A stretch of DNA of 64,000 nt. Source: Eleginops maclovinus (taxonomy: Eukaryota; Chordata; Actinopteri; Perciformes; Eleginopidae). The position numbers and the translations under genes were made by a program. The stretch is from positions 12,583,927 through 12,647,926 of the forward strand of contig NC_086366.1 of assembly GCF_036324505.1 (NCBI RefSeq), given 5' to 3'. Positions 36,281 through 50,000 of the stretch are shown here, piece by piece. Position 1 is the stretch's first letter. Each line of letters starts with the position of its first letter. The notes under the pieces were generated by a model. It did not search any database. It saw only the letters and a program-made list of their open reading frames with translations, and had not been told where the DNA came from.

Positions 36281-39200
36281 ACTATCTTTGAAATTGGAGT
36301 TGGTGGTATCTTTGGTGGGGTGGTAAATTATTCATACTGTACTGTGATGACATGTATCTAAACTTCGTATAAGGGAGGATTCACTTCAAAACCGAGAATC
36401 TCAACCTAATTTTTTAAAAGGTAAGAACCTTCTCAGTTAATGCAAAATCCCACACTGTTATCTAGAGGCAAGGAGACAACTGACACATTGTCACACATAT
36501 AGACACATGTTAAGTGGCTATAATCCACAAGAGATATAAATTATAATGCAATAACTTGAAAGTCTGTAACCCACTGTGGCTTTGATCCCTTTTTTTATTA
36601 TTGCCTTAAAAAATCACCAATTACATACAGAAGCTTGACTTCCCTTGACACACACTCTGAGATCAACACACCAACCTCCAGGGATAGATCCACGTCTGGC
36701 TTGTTTTTTAATACCACATCTGAAACGACATGTGTCCAATCAGGTGTATTCACCAGTGATTTATAATGTCACACATTTAATCAGTGATTCTGCTGTAAGG
36801 AACATCAAAGGTGATGTTTACAGCAAAACAGACCTTGACATTCACTTGTGTAAGGTAGATGCTGAGGCATGAACCACAGTGCCTCTTAAGGGAGGCTATT
36901 GTTCATCTGTTTTTCTTTCAGTCTCCAGTGTGTGTTGTCTCAGAACACTTCTGTATATGATCACTGGTAATGTGGAGCTCAGTATTATGTGGAGGCATGT
37001 CCAATTGTTGGAGAAGGAGTGTTCAAAGTGAGGTGGGATTACTTCACTGCTGTTTAAGCAATAAGAAAACAGGTAATTAACTGAAACCCAATATCTTTCC
37101 TGAATCATTCAAATCTTCTTTCACCAAGGAATTGAGTCCTGAAGTCTGCTGGACCAACAACTTTTTTTTATTCTTCAGGCTATGTGCATAGTGAGACAAA
37201 GCTGTCTTATATGGTAATAGCTTTGCGAAAGTTATCCTTAAAAGTAAAAGAATTGCATTACATTGTTCTGCCTGCTCAACAGATTAAAGTGAGAGAGATA
37301 ATTCAGTCACCATTTAAATGCATCTTTGCTTAAATTGTTATAATTATTTTCTTACTTTAGTTTCATTATTTTAAATGACATGTATACATATGGGTTTGTT
37401 AAAAAAACACACTCTTTGTCCCTCTGTGGGACTGAATTAGGTGCAGCTTAATGCCTTTTTGCCCTTGTTCCCTTTTGCAACTTTTGTCCAATGGAGTGGG
37501 GTATATCATTGGATATACGTACTATAATTATTTTCGGCAATGGACATCTTTATGTGTGTATAAGAAAACCAAGATTATATAAATATCATAAATGGTTCTC
37601 TGTTTTGTGGATCTTTCATTTCATTACTCACGTCAAGTCGTAAAAGCTGAGAAGGCTCCTTGAAGCAGCAAGCGGAGAAAAGAGGAAAAGCTGTCAGATT
37701 TGAATGATCTCTGAGGGGAATTACTGTTGATGACAGACCCTGACCTTCAATGTTGGGTTCACTTGGGATGACAGAAGCCTTTATCCAGTTTCCGATGCAT
37801 ACACAAGGCCGAACGGAGATATCCTGACTCTCTAGCTTAAGCATTGTAATCATATTTGGTTGTCTTCTTGAGTGTTTGTCACTGTGACCTATTTGAAAAA
37901 TGGGGGTGTTGCAGTGGCTGTCCGACAGCTTGAGCAATCCAAGATGTTAGTAATAATTAAATTATGTATTCATTTTGGATATTGAATGAAATGCCGGTTC
38001 ACAGTTGGAATATTCTCCCCCCTTGGCAAAACTCTGACAATTGCAGATATTGCTTCGGATGTGGCATTGACCCCATGATTCTCACACATTGATTTTGTTT
38101 TATTTCCTCACTGAGCAATGATCAAACAGAGTTTAAATAGTGAAGGATAAAGATTAAAACCACTAACAGGGAGCAAGACCTCAAGATATTTCCTTGTTGC
38201 AATATTTTTTTAAGCAAGTCGATCGTACAAATAACAAAAAAGGCTGAAATGTAATATTTATACAAAATGAGAAATAACAAAAGGATAGAAAAGCACAGTC
38301 ATATTTTATCTTTACTTTATCCAAATGTATTCACAACTTTGAATGCTTTTCTCTTGATTAAAAAAATGTTCTTGATGGATTTTTCTCCATTGAAAATGTT
38401 CTGCTTGATGTAAGATGCAGCTTTTCAAATTATTCAGAAGGTGTTCGTCATGGTGAATTGTAACTGTGATGCACTTGTTCATCTGCATTCACAGTGAGGC
38501 TTTAGACAAGATAAAGCAGTGCCGATTATGATGCCATTAGGGAGGAAGCAGTACGTCTTCAGCAGCAGCAAATCAATTGCATGGTGAAGGCAAGTTAAAA
38601 GTGTCAAACAAGAACAAAGTAAAGCTTCAAAACATGGAAGTCATTTCATCGCAAAGTGTGCCTGCGGGAAGAAATTGTCAGACAAGCAAAATATGGCGAT
38701 GGATATGATTGGATCCATTAGATATGCATCACACCTTGTTTCATCTCTGATTGTGCATACTTGGCTTTATATGCGTACAGGACAATGTGATGTTGAAAGA
38801 AAATAACTGAAGATAAGTTCAGCAAGCTGAGCTTTTGAACCCAGTCCCCAATCCCTTGGCCCCTCTCTGTAAGGAACTGATTCCCCCTGGCTCTTGCCTG
38901 CTTTAGGGGAGGCCTGTAAAGTAATTTGTCCATCTATCCCTCTTTGCAGGGTATTAATCTAAATCTTAAATCTATCAAATCAGCAGCCTGAGATTGGTAT
39001 AGGAGCAGTGGGATATGTTGTTAATTGTGATGGGCAACGTGGGGATGAAAGTGAGAGATTGGAGAGCTCTCTTGGTTCAGATAGTCATTATCACATGCTT
39101 GGCATGGAGAGTCCTTAAGATTAAATAAGTGTGTCTCCACTATAGCTCTGCTTAAAGTGTTCCACTTTCTACTTTAAAACACTGTTACGGCCCCCCTCCA

Positions 39201-40340
39201 GTCCTTTCCTGATCTCAGCAGGACTGTAGATAGCTAGTTAGCACACTGAGATCAATGTCTTTGGTATTTTTAATGGGGATTTCTTTACTTTGTACTATCA
39301 AATAAGAAGAAATTAACTACAGCTCCCTCGAAACATTTGGGTAAGGAACATGCACTAACAAGGTTACACTTCTGTCACGTACACCACTAATGGCTCACTA
39401 GAGTTTAGGGTTAAGCTGTTGGGGAAACTGATTTCACAGAGTCTATATCAGTGCATTTTCTATTCAATTGGTATTTCTTTTGGTATGTGATGTTTCATCA
39501 TCAAAATAAGTTATGGGACAAATGTAACTTTGATCTGATTATGATGCTTGATAAAACGCCAGAAACTATTCAAGGTTTTTATAATTTACCTGGTGCTGAA
39601 ATCCAAATCCATGTTTGTTAACATACATGACCTATAATAAATATATGCCCTAAAGTAAAAGTCAGGGGATAACCATTCATTAGGAGTCTTGCTATTCAAT
39701 GTCTGCACACAATGTCATAGCAAAACATCGAAATAGTTTTTGTGTCTGGACCACAGAAGTGTGTATTTTACAGACTGAATACAGTGATTTAGTCTTGATA
39801 TAAAATACTGTATTAAACCAATTTCAATGTCCTTTTAACCGTTGCTTGTCCTTCAAGCATTTTTTGGTATACGTAGGACAATTAAAGGTCTTAACCATTA
39901 GGTATCAGACCCTTGGTTCTATGTTAGCTGTTGTCACCTACACTACAGCATTTCATTAAATAGGTTAACTGGGACATTGGTATTATCTTGTGAGTGACAA
40001 CCTTATACAGAATAAAAGAGAGGGATTAAACTAAACTTTATCTAATTAAAGGTTTAGCAGATTTCCAATAGTTAAAAAATACCATTTCAGCCTCAATACA
40101 TTCAATACACTGAATGTATTGATTTATGTACATCCTGGCTTAGCGACTGGTGTGAGGGAGACAGAAAGAGTTATAACAGACAACATATAGTCAATAAATA
40201 TGTTCTACCATGCTGCGAATAATATCAAGGGGATTACACCAATGGATTTAAAAGGGATTTGCTACACATTCAATGCAATTTTAAAAATAAGACATACAAC
40301 CTTTACGAGGATTATAAAGTAGACAAGGTCAAATATGATT
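36281..40340. other. Intergenic DNA between the long-TIR element and Tc1
   Basis: No gene is supported. It contains the 121-bp segment at 38035-38155 that is duplicated inside the Tc1 element. A TGTTACGGCCCC motif at about 39184 resembles the start of some LTRs, but I could not find its end. Confidence 0.5.
38035..38155 (+). repeat. Donor-like copy of a local 121-bp duplication
   Basis: From TGACAATTGCAGATATTGCT to AAATAGTGA it matches 41060-41168 with one visible mismatch over about 109 bases. The last dozen bases match less well. The sequence continues as ordinary unique-looking DNA on both sides, so this is probably the source copy. Confidence 0.85.
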
Positions 40341-40345
40341 TTGTG

Positions 40346-41502
40346 TCAATATTTTGTGTGGCCACCATTATTTTCCAGAACTCCCTTAACTCTCTTGGGC
40401 ATAGAGTTCACTAGAGCTTCACAGGTTGCCACTGGAATCCTCTTCCACTCCTCCATGATGACATCACAGAGCTGGTGGATGTTAGAGACCTTGCACTCCT
40501 CCGACTTCCGTTTGAGGATACCCCACAGATGCTCAATAGGGTTTAGGTCTGGAGAAATGCATGGCTAGTCCATCACCTTTACCCTCAGTCTCTTTGGCAA
40601 GGCAGTGGTCATCTTGGAGGTGTGTTTGGGGTCATTATCATGTTGGAATACTGCCCTGCGGCTCAGTTTCCGAAGGGAGGGGATCATGCTCTGCTTCAGT
40701 ATGTCACAGTACATGTTGGCACTCATGGTTCCCTCAATGAACTGTAGCTCCCCACAGCCGGCAGCACTCATGAAGCCCCAAACCATGACACTCCCACCAC
40801 CATGCTTGACCGTAGGCAAGACACACTTGTCTTCATACTCCTCACCTGGTTGCCACCACACACGCTTGACACCATCTGAACCAAATAAGTTTATCTTGGT
40901 CTCATCAGACCACAGGACATGGTTCCAGTAATCCATGTCCTTAGTCTGCGTGTCTTCAGCAAACTGTTTGCGGGCTTTCTTGTGCATCATCTTTAGAAGA
41001 GACTTCTTTCTGGGATGACAGCCATGGAGACCAATTTGATACAGTGTGCATCAAATATGTGACAATTGCAGATATTGCTTTGGATGTGGCATTGACCCCA
41101 TGATTCTCACACATTGATTTTGTTTTATTTCCTCACTGAGCAATGATCAAACAGAGTTTAAATAGTGACAGATGAAGATTATGTCTATCAGTCTGAGCAC
41201 TGACAGACTGACCCCCCCACCCCTTTAACCTCTGCAGCAATGCTGTCAGCAGTCATACGTCTATTTTCAAGAGACAACCTCTGGGTATGACGCTGAGCAT
41301 GTGCACTCAACTTCTTTGGTCGACTATGGCGAGGCCTGTTCTGAGTGTAAGCTGTCCTGTTAAACCGCTGTATGATCTTGGCCATCGTGCTGCAGCTCAG
41401 TTTTAGGGTGTTGGCAATCTTCTTATAGCCTAGGCCATCTTTATGTAGAGCAACAGTTCTTTTTTTCAGATCCTCAGAGAGTTCTTTGCCATGAGGTGCC
41501 AT
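40346..41502 (-). pseudogene. Tc1 transposase, broken
   Basis: It starts at ATG 41502 (MAPHGKELSEDLKKRT) with a paired-type helix-turn-helix region. The middle is lost or displaced by inserted DNA at 41060-41181. The catalytic part resumes with LWSDETKI (first Asp) and HDNDPKHTS (second Asp). An in-frame TAG at 40565-40567 stands where Tc1 proteins have Trp (VMDW). The third acidic residue, in PIEHLWG, lies beyond that stop. The ancestral frame would end at 40346-40348 after GGHTKY. The strand is opposite to drd2 and the same as ankk1. Confidence 0.9.
41060..41181 (+). repeat. 122-bp local copy inserted in the Tc1 element
   Basis: Near-identical to 38035-38155 in direct orientation, about 3.0 kb away. 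It lies between Tc1 sequences that are normally contiguous (ACCAATTTGATACAGTGTGC on one side, GTCTGAGCACTGACAG on the other). Short non-matching stretches (about 10 bases each) border the copy. Confidence 0.85.
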
Positions 41503-41694
41503 GTTGAACTTCCAGTGACCAGTACGAGAGAGTGTGAGAGCTATAGCACCAAATTTAACCCCATTCACACCTGAGACCTTGTAACACTAACGAGTCACAT
41601 GACACCGGGACATCTTCAGTGTTGTCCCATGAAAAGATATAATAAAATATTTACAAAAATGTGAGGGGTGTACTCCCTTTTGTGAGATACTGTA

Positions 41695-43657
41695 ACTAGC
41701 TCAAAGAACAACCTTGTATAAATTACATTTGATTTAAATTACACAAAGAGTGAAAAGACTTTTTCAACTCCAATTTAAACATGAGTTTTTTGAGCGTGAT
41801 TTGGTGCTTTAGTAGCCTAATTTTGAGATTTGCAGCATTATGTGACAAGGGGAGAGGGGAATGGGTGTTTGAGGTGGGCTGAGTGTAAATAGCCCAATAC
41901 ATGTCTGTGGTGAAGCTATGCCAAGAGACCCTCTGGAGAAATTGAAGTTGATGGATGAAACCTACACCAGGTTATGCTTCCTGCAGTGGAACATAGATTT
42001 GCTGTAAATTTGTATGTGTTTAGGAATTTAATACATGCTCAGCCTGTGACACCTTTTTTGTCAGAATCTGATCCCTAGCTGAATAATGCTGATTTAAGAA
42101 AATAGAGATCACCAACCTCTTACCTCGACGACACAATGTGTGTGTTGTTTATATGAGTTACTAACTAGAAGCTCAACCAGAAAAACACTGGAATCAGTTA
42201 CTCTCAACATCCCATGTTTCCATAGTAACACACAGACACTGTCCAACTGGCACTGTGTAAGTTGTGAGGGCAAAATATGAAAGAAAAGACACATCATTTG
42301 ATTGCTAGTGTTTAACCACAGACGATGGTGAATGATGTCCTTACAGTCCACTACAGAGTCACCAGTGTTTTGGTTCCTTAATCCTGTCCTATATCCTGCA
42401 GCACAGTAAATATATTCGCCTGTGTGCATGTTGTTCTGCATGCCATTCATACTCAATAATGCACTCTGTAAGCTAAGTGACTGAGGTGCCTGTGTAGAGT
42501 GACAGGAAGAGAGCAGCAGCAGCAGCAGCAGCAGCATTAACTGATGCTTTGAGGTACGCCATGTAAGGAAAAGAGAGGCTTGTGATGAAAACACTTCTTG
42601 TGCATCTCCGAAAGGTTGGATGTAATCTTCGCTGAAGCCTGAAGGACAAGAGGTGTAGGCAGGAGGAAATGAAACAGATACATATCTGAGTGCTGTTTGA
42701 TATACTGGCACTTCCATCATCAATGCAGCTTTCCCAAGGAGAGAGGTGTTTGGAGGTTATAATGATATCCAATGCAATCCCTCTACACTAGCAATACATG
42801 CTATTGTGATTCATCTGCAGCATAAAACCTTTAAGGTGTGCACCTCATGACTTTTCTTGCTTTCTTTGTTTATTTGTGGCGAAAAAATAACCAATTAAAA
42901 CATGTTTTTAAGGAGACGAGCACATGAAGTGAGTCTTGTATAATTAAGCAAGTGTATAACCTTCCTTCCGCATTACTTCTCTGCAGTCTTGGGAAAGAAA
43001 ACGTGCATATATAAAAATCCTGATAACACAGACCATTCATTTTGTTTAGTTATGATTTACATAGATCTGCTCGATTGTTGTCAGTCAGTTGGACTTTGGA
43101 CCTAAGTTCACCTTCAAGTATGTGGCGTATAATTGTTACTTCAAGCAAAACATATCAAAACAATAAGAAAAGTATTGAAAGCTGTTAAGTAAATGAAGTG
43201 AATCAGAGCTGTACAGACTTTTATTTTAGCTGCAGTGCCCAAAAAATGTAAAACCAAAACACTTACTAAGCAATCACTGCTTTATATTCAACAATGCTCT
43301 CGTTATTATTTATGTTACGTCTTTGTATAACCTATCTATTCAATTTAATTATAACCTTTGTGACAGAAAACAAACAGCTCTGGCATTAGGCTTTGTGAAA
43401 ATGCAAAGGGTTGCTGCGTAAAACATCATCAAATATATTGCTTTGTCTGGCTTGAAACAAAAACACACAATTATAGACGACTACAAAACATCAAAACAAT
43501 TGCTTTGCGCAAATAACACTTTAAAAACATTCCAGAGATTGATTGACCTTATGGCTGATAATGTAGTGCTAGCCCAACAACTATGATGTATTGGATGAAG
43601 ATGAAGTTGAAAATTCCACAAAAAAAATCCACAAAAGCCAAATCCATGTCTTTGATT
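41695..43657. other. Intergenic DNA with a CAG microsatellite
   Basis: No gene is supported. A (AGC)n run lies at about 42514-42536. The long minus-strand frame over it has no recognisable domain and I treat it as chance. Confidence 0.5.
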
Positions 43658-43935
43658 TGTTACGTGCCAGTACTGTATGTCTGTTCGTGTGTGTTTGTGT
43701 GTGTCTATCACCCTTCCCTGATTGTCTCCCTCAGGTGATCTCTAACCACTAATCAAGGCCTGCATAAAAGGCCTGAGGACGGCTGCAGTCTTCCTCTTCC
43801 TCTTCCTCTTCCCTCCTCCACGTGGCATGTGGCTGTGGCATTTTCTTTGTGTTATCTCAATAGACTCTTTTGTTAATTGAATACAAATTTATGTTTGCCC
43901 CTCATTGTGTTGCGGCTTTCGAGCCACTCGTAACA
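43658..43935 (+). mobile_element. Solo LTR, probably gypsy-type
   Basis: A 278-bp block starts TGTTACG and ends CGTAACA, bounded by a 4-bp direct repeat GATT (43654-43657 and 43936-43939). Inside are a TATA-like GCATAAAAGG near 43763 and a CTTCCT run at about 43791-43812. No internal retroelement sequence flanks it, so this is a solo LTR left by recombination. The family is an inference from the terminal motif and duplication length. Confidence 0.75.
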
Positions 43936-43939
43936 GATT

Positions 43940-46900
43940 CATTAAAGAATACTCATTATAAAAAACCTAAATGGAGGGGTTTGATGAATGAGCTGTTTTA
44001 GTAGTGATGGTACATACAGTCCCGAGCGTGTGATGCTGCTTAAGTATGCAACGTGAGGGTTATGAAAAAGTGCAAAGTGTTGGGTGTTTTTACTTAGGAA
44101 GATGGGAGTGAGAAAATCCCTCATTAATCATTTTACAGGAACAAAATGACACCAAGGAAGGGATCTGAGGGCATAATAAGAATGCAATGAAGAAAGAACA
44201 AGGCTATTCAATTGCAAAAGGGTCAATTGCTTTGAGAATGCACTCTGCAGCAAAGGAATACATTATGTTTTAAAATCATCCAGTCAATAATTAAAGGAAA
44301 ACTTTTGAAAGCTGATCTGTATCTTGTGGAGGGAATAAAAGCTTCAACTCAGTAACCTGAATGGAACCAAGCTGAAAAAAAGCACCTGTCCCTTGCAGCA
44401 TGCAACAACCTTGGAGATTTAGAAAAGACCGACTTGGGTGTTTTTCCATGTGTCATCTTCCAGAGTGAGAGGTCGCTAAGAGATGACAAGGGCAAAAACA
44501 TGTTTTCCATATCATCACTGGGAGGAAAAACTCCACCCTCAGGAGAGATGATATATCACTCAATCAATTACCATGGCAAGGACCAGAGGAGCCTGCCTAG
44601 TCTGGCCCTGCTGTGGCGGCACACCTGGATTAAAAGACACAGCTGCATCAGTCATGATTGTAGCTGTTTAACACCACAGGATACCACTCAATGGTGAGAT
44701 TAACCCTGCCAGTTAAGAGGGGCTCTGGAGAAAGTAAGTAATGGCTCTCCTCTGAGAAGCTAAATATACCGATAAGAAGCCAGATTACATCCTATGATTA
44801 AGAAGAAAGAGGCGAGTGTCAGTCAGCCCTTTTACCACTGCAACAAATAACATTTTTAAAGGATTTTTGCAAACGTAACACATCCTAAACTCTGGCGCAG
44901 GCTGAAGATTGTATAGGGGTTTAGGTAACATCAGAGTTGTTGAGAACCCTATTATGCATGTCTTTATGGCTTTTTGCACATTTAATATGTGTGGGTGAAA
45001 ATAAGCTATGGTGAGCTGCATTTATATTCATTCTGGACCTGTCCGGTCCATCAATTACTATGCAATTCAAAACAATTATACAAGTTGTTATGATTGCATT
45101 GCACTAAAAGTAAGCAAGAGAATATTACACAGTGTTAGGTGAAAACGTTTTAATTAAGGTGTCTCACTATAGCTATAGTATCGTAAACCCAGTTATTAAA
45201 GAAAAAGGAACAGCTCTTCTTCCTTCCTTTAGGTGCTGTTTTTGGAACTAGCAACTTACATTACATTATCTTCTTCCTGTTTGTCCCCCTATTAGAAAAT
45301 AAAATTAGTTTAGGTGCCTGCTAACACAATTACTGGCTGATAGAAGTCATCCGATGTGTCACCATATGTGTAAAAAGGGTTGGGCAGCACCATTGATTTA
45401 GTTAGGGCCTGATTAGATGTTGTTGGAAAAGTGAGTTAAATTTTTCAGGAACTGTCAGTAGAACAATAGTGTAGTTGACACAAATGCTTGTTTCGTTTAA
45501 ATGATAGAAGGACAAAAATGCTGTTAGTCAGGTTATACAATGACACAGCTCTGTAGATTCCGCAGATGTGTGTCATTCCCATCTGTTAAACTGTCACCAG
45601 ACGGTTTACTGTTGATAACAATCGCAAAAATGTGCTTTATTTCCAATTTGTGAGATACGAAAGGCCTCATAAATTTAAAACAAGAGCAGTAAAGAGTACA
45701 CTTTAAACTATAAATCATGGCACCCTATCTGAAATCCACGGTCCTCTCCAGGGAACCTCCTCTGTAATGTGATCGCTGCTTTTCAAACTCTAGTGGATAA
45801 AATACAGTGAGAGCAGGGTCATCAGTTACTTTACCTTGTCAGGCTCTGATATAAAGCATGTGACATTGTAAATCAGCATTTTTCTTATATAAGTCTGCAC
45901 GAATGAGAAAAGCCTCCAGATACCTAATATGATTCAAAAATACATTAACAATGATTATGGCCTGAAAATGAAGCCAGAGAGAACTAGAAGGGCACTCAAA
46001 CAAAGAGCTCCAACAAGGCCATAATTGTAATCTATAAGCATGTTTTTGGACGTAAATCGGGGCAGTATTTAGTATTATCCTGCTGAGAAAAGAATTTGAC
46101 TTTTTGTGTTTTTAGTCCATTCAATAAATAGAAGGTTAACAGAGCAGACACTCACTTAGAAACCTTGAAAAAAGTACTTGTTTATTTACAGTAATTTATT
46201 TTAGCTCACCTACCACCTTTTCATCTGAGTCAGTCTCTTGTGGTCTCAGTGAAAACCCTGTGAAAGCACTTGTCAATACAGCTCTCAAATCCATGCAATT
46301 CATTTCCATTTAATAAGGTGTCTCTGTTGTAAATGAAAGTGGCATAAACTGGGCAGAGCTTTCGTTCAGCCTGCAGGGAATGTCTCATAACCCAAGTTAC
46401 CATGCCTTAAGCATACATGTATTATACAGTAGTTGGCAGAGTTCAATTATATATAGATAAGTAATGTTGCATGTAAGTAATGTCAGTAACAGTGATTTAC
46501 GAGTAAGTAGGGTTGTAATTGGACACTTTGAGTCAGGTTTAATTAAATGAGTCCTTCAATAAGTCATTACAACCTCAGCTTTTTTATGTTCTCATTTCAT
46601 CCATATGTAGCAGCAGCTTTAATTGCATCCACAGGGAAGCATAAGCAGGCAAGGGGTTTCAGAGAGGAAGATCAACGTGTGTTGCTTTTACTGGGTGCAC
46701 TTCACCTAATGCTGACCCCATGTTCCATTAAAGTGTTCCTAGATTGTATGTGTTATTAATTTGTCTAAAAAACATTTATTGGGCATCAGAAAATATTAAG
46801 ACCTTGTGTGGTATGCACTTGTAATAATAGGTCATTTCTTTGTAGAGCAAAATCTGGATTCTTTTTTTATTACAAAATACTTTAATTATAAGTGTGTTTT

Positions 46901-47032
46901 AATTGAAATGGAATTACATATCTATTCTGAAAATGATAAAACACCAATCTTGATCTCGCCTAAAGCCAAAAAAGGAGGATTATACTCCATCAGTTCCATT
47001 ATTGTTTTATTCTAATTCCATTCCTAATGCTT
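43940..47032. other. Intergenic DNA before the 3' end of ankk1
   Basis: No gene or clear transposon is seen. On the minus strand an AATAAA (47011-47006) lies 22 bases past the ankk1 stop and may be its polyadenylation signal. Confidence 0.5.
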
Positions 47033-50000
47033 TCACTGGAACTTCTTCTCCAGTAGTTGTACTATTTCCCATTTGTCACACCTCTGAGCCACATTCAGAG
47101 CTGTGGATCCAGAAGAGTCGAGGAGAGTCGTGTCTGCTGCATTAAGCAGCAGAGCCTTAACAATAGGGATACAGTCATGCTGTGCAGCGAGGTGTAAAGG
47201 TGTCGCCTTTCCTGAGTTTACTGCATTGACATCTGCATGATGTGAAATCAAGTGAAGGACACTTTGTAAACTGGCACTGGTACAAGCTACATGTAGTGGT
47301 GTCCATCCTTCACTGTCCTCGGACACGTTTGGGTCGGCTTTGACTTCCAGGAGCTTTGCCACCACTTCCGGCCCACCCTGATGGCATGCAAGGTGGAGTG
47401 GGGTCCAGCCGTTCTCACCTCCAGCATTCACACAACCACCCTGACTCTCCAGCTGCACCACCGTGGCTTCGTGTCCCCTAAGGGCAGCCAGGTGTATGGG
47501 AGTCCAGCCTTGAAGGGACCTGGAGTTTGAGCATGTCCCATTTGACAACAGCTGCCTGCAAATGCCTGTGTGACCCTTCAGAGCAGCCAGGTGAAGTGGA
47601 GTGTATCCTCTGTTGTCTGCACTGTCAATATTAACCCCACTCTTTATCAACTGTCTCACTACCCTGTTGTGGCCTTCCTCAGCAGATAAGTGAAGAGCAG
47701 TGGAGAGAGAGGAGTCGATAGCGTTGGGATCTGCTCCCTTAGAGAGGAGAAGCTTGGCAATATTAAGATGCCCATAGGCGGAGGCTAGGTGAGTGGAGTC
47801 CTCCCTTCTGCCTGCCTTTCCCTGACTGCCGTCTCTGGCAGCCGTGAAAGCAACAGTCGCACCACTGTTTCATGGCCATTTTGGGAGGCCAGGTGGAGGG
47901 GCATCCAATCAGCTTTTTCCCGGGCATCCGCCACAGCTCCTTTGTCCAACAGAAGACGGACAGTCCTATCATCGCCATTCTGAGCAGCGAAATGGAGTGC
48001 TGTCCACTCGTCCTCAGCCCCTTGGGTGGTGGATGCACCATTTTCCAGCAACAAAGAGATGATGTCATGAAGCCTGTAGAAAAGGTTGCATTTAAAGGGT
48101 TTAATTGCACTCTTGTCATCTCCGTGAGCAGACACTCCAGTATTTATTCTAAACATGTCATCTGAATCTGTAAAAAAGCAATTATGAGTTTTTTGTGTGT
48201 TTTTTTCCCAAAATGTTAACCTCTTCCTTTAAGTTTCATAGAGGTGATCTAAGCTATCCTTTGAACTGTCAACCAGTTCAGAATAGCAAGTTGCTAGCAC
48301 AAATTACATTTATTGAGTCACTTATAAACAGTTTTTTTATGTATATATTTCATACAGACCTTTGCAGAACAGCAATAATGAGAGGAGTGTAACCTCTGGC
48401 AGTCGTACAGTTGACTTCAGCCCCCAGACTCAGGACGTGCTTGACACTCTCTGCATCTCCACTGGCTACAGTGTAGTGGAGGAGGCTCTTTTCACCTGAA
48501 AACTGTGTCTTCACATGCTCGCTTTTCACAGACTGTTTAAAACTACTAAAGTCCTTTTTGCACAGCAAAGAGAGAATGCTATTTTTGCCATCTGTGAAAT
48601 AAAGCAGAGAGCAATATGTAGAAATGGTGACCACAGTGTGTCAGAGGATCATTCATTTCTTATGAATTCTGCTGTGGTTAAAATGTTAAGATTAATTGGT
48701 AATGGAGAGTGGCAATGCACAGGTCGATAGAAATTATGGTTAAAGTTATTTATTCAGTAATATAGTCAACATATCATAGGTAAATGATTGAGGTTACATA
48801 AATGTTTGTTTTATTCTTCTTTCCATTCATAGTTGACTCTGCCTCCTAGGATTAAATGTGATAATGAAATGGTACAGCACTGAAAATAGTACTTCTTAAA
48901 TGTCAGCCCTCCAGGCTTTGTACTGCATTAAACATGACTTCTCATCCTACTCCAACTATGTGTTTACCTGTGGGAAGGTCAAGCATCTTAGGCAAGTCAA
49001 TCTTAAATGGGAAAAGAAAGAACATAAGCAATACAAGTTATTTGCTGTGACATCAATCCTTATGACTGGCTGTTAAGCACATACTGTAAATGTATGTATA
49101 CAGGCAGGGGTGTTCAAGGCTAAGAATTAATCAAAAGTTAAACAGTTTCAATATAAATAACTAAATGTATTATATGCACCATCTGCACAGAATATTCAGT
49201 ATTTATGGGTACCTTTCTTCAGAGCCATGCTAGCCGATAAACATGCCATTCATGGTACTCAAAGCCTTCTGACATAGATGAACACCATCCTTATTTACCC
49301 ATACCTTGATCCTTTTCCAAACCTAACCATGTAGTTTTTATATCTATAAAGTTAGCAACATGTTTAAAGCTGCAACAGTTTTACATTTACAACATGGAGA
49401 TAGGAGCAGTTTGGTCCATTTTTGCATCGTATAAAGAATTACAATGGTATGAAAAAACAGCCAGGAAATGGGTTGATAACATACAAATTACGCCAACAGA
49501 TACGATTAAAACTAGCTAATTATAAAACTCAGATATTAAGGAATTGGTAGAGAACAGAAATATTGCCTTTCAAATGAATGCTAATGCGCTGTACTCCTGA
49601 ATGTGTATGAATAAGCAACTGTTGCAGACTAGTTTGACATTTCAAGTTCCAAGATGCTTATATGTCATTCATGTGTAATTAATTAATTTGTTTGTACAGT
49701 GCCTTAAAGTGATTAAAAAGTTTAGTGCATCACTGTAACCAATTACATCCTTACAAGGCTAGAATCAACAATGTTGTGTATACTATGTTATCATTTCTAT
49801 ACTTTTCGTATGAGAACATAAACCTGCTCTTTATGCCAAAGATTGATTATATACAGTAGACACTACAGTTTAATTTAATTTAAGCAGAGTATCAAGTAGG
49901 ACTTACTTTGTGTATCGGGGAAAAGAGCCAAGGATAATCTGACTTCTGGCTCTTGTCGTCCTTGAGGCCTTGGATTGGTCCTGGGATCTTCATGATTCCA

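Larger units (their letters stand above)
40341..41692 (-). mobile_element. Tc1-like transposon, truncated and interrupted
   Basis: The right end reads, on the minus strand, CAGTATCTCACAAAAGGGAG and abuts a TA (41693-41694), as expected for Tc1/mariner. The opposite TIR is missing: the element stops just past the end of the transposase near 40341. The coding frame is split by a 122-bp insertion (41060-41181) and a nonsense codon. It is a dead copy. Confidence 0.9.

Noticed and set aside
39184..39420. TGTTACGGCCCC start suggesting another LTR
   Set aside because: No matching end, no flanking duplication and no second copy in the window.
42109..42723. 204-codon minus-strand frame with a leucine run
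   Set aside because: The run comes from an AGC microsatellite. The rest has no domain, no clear start and no matching exons.
44434..44697. 87-codon plus-strand frame in the intergenic region
   Set aside because: No recognisable motif and no neighbouring exons. I could not separate it from chance.
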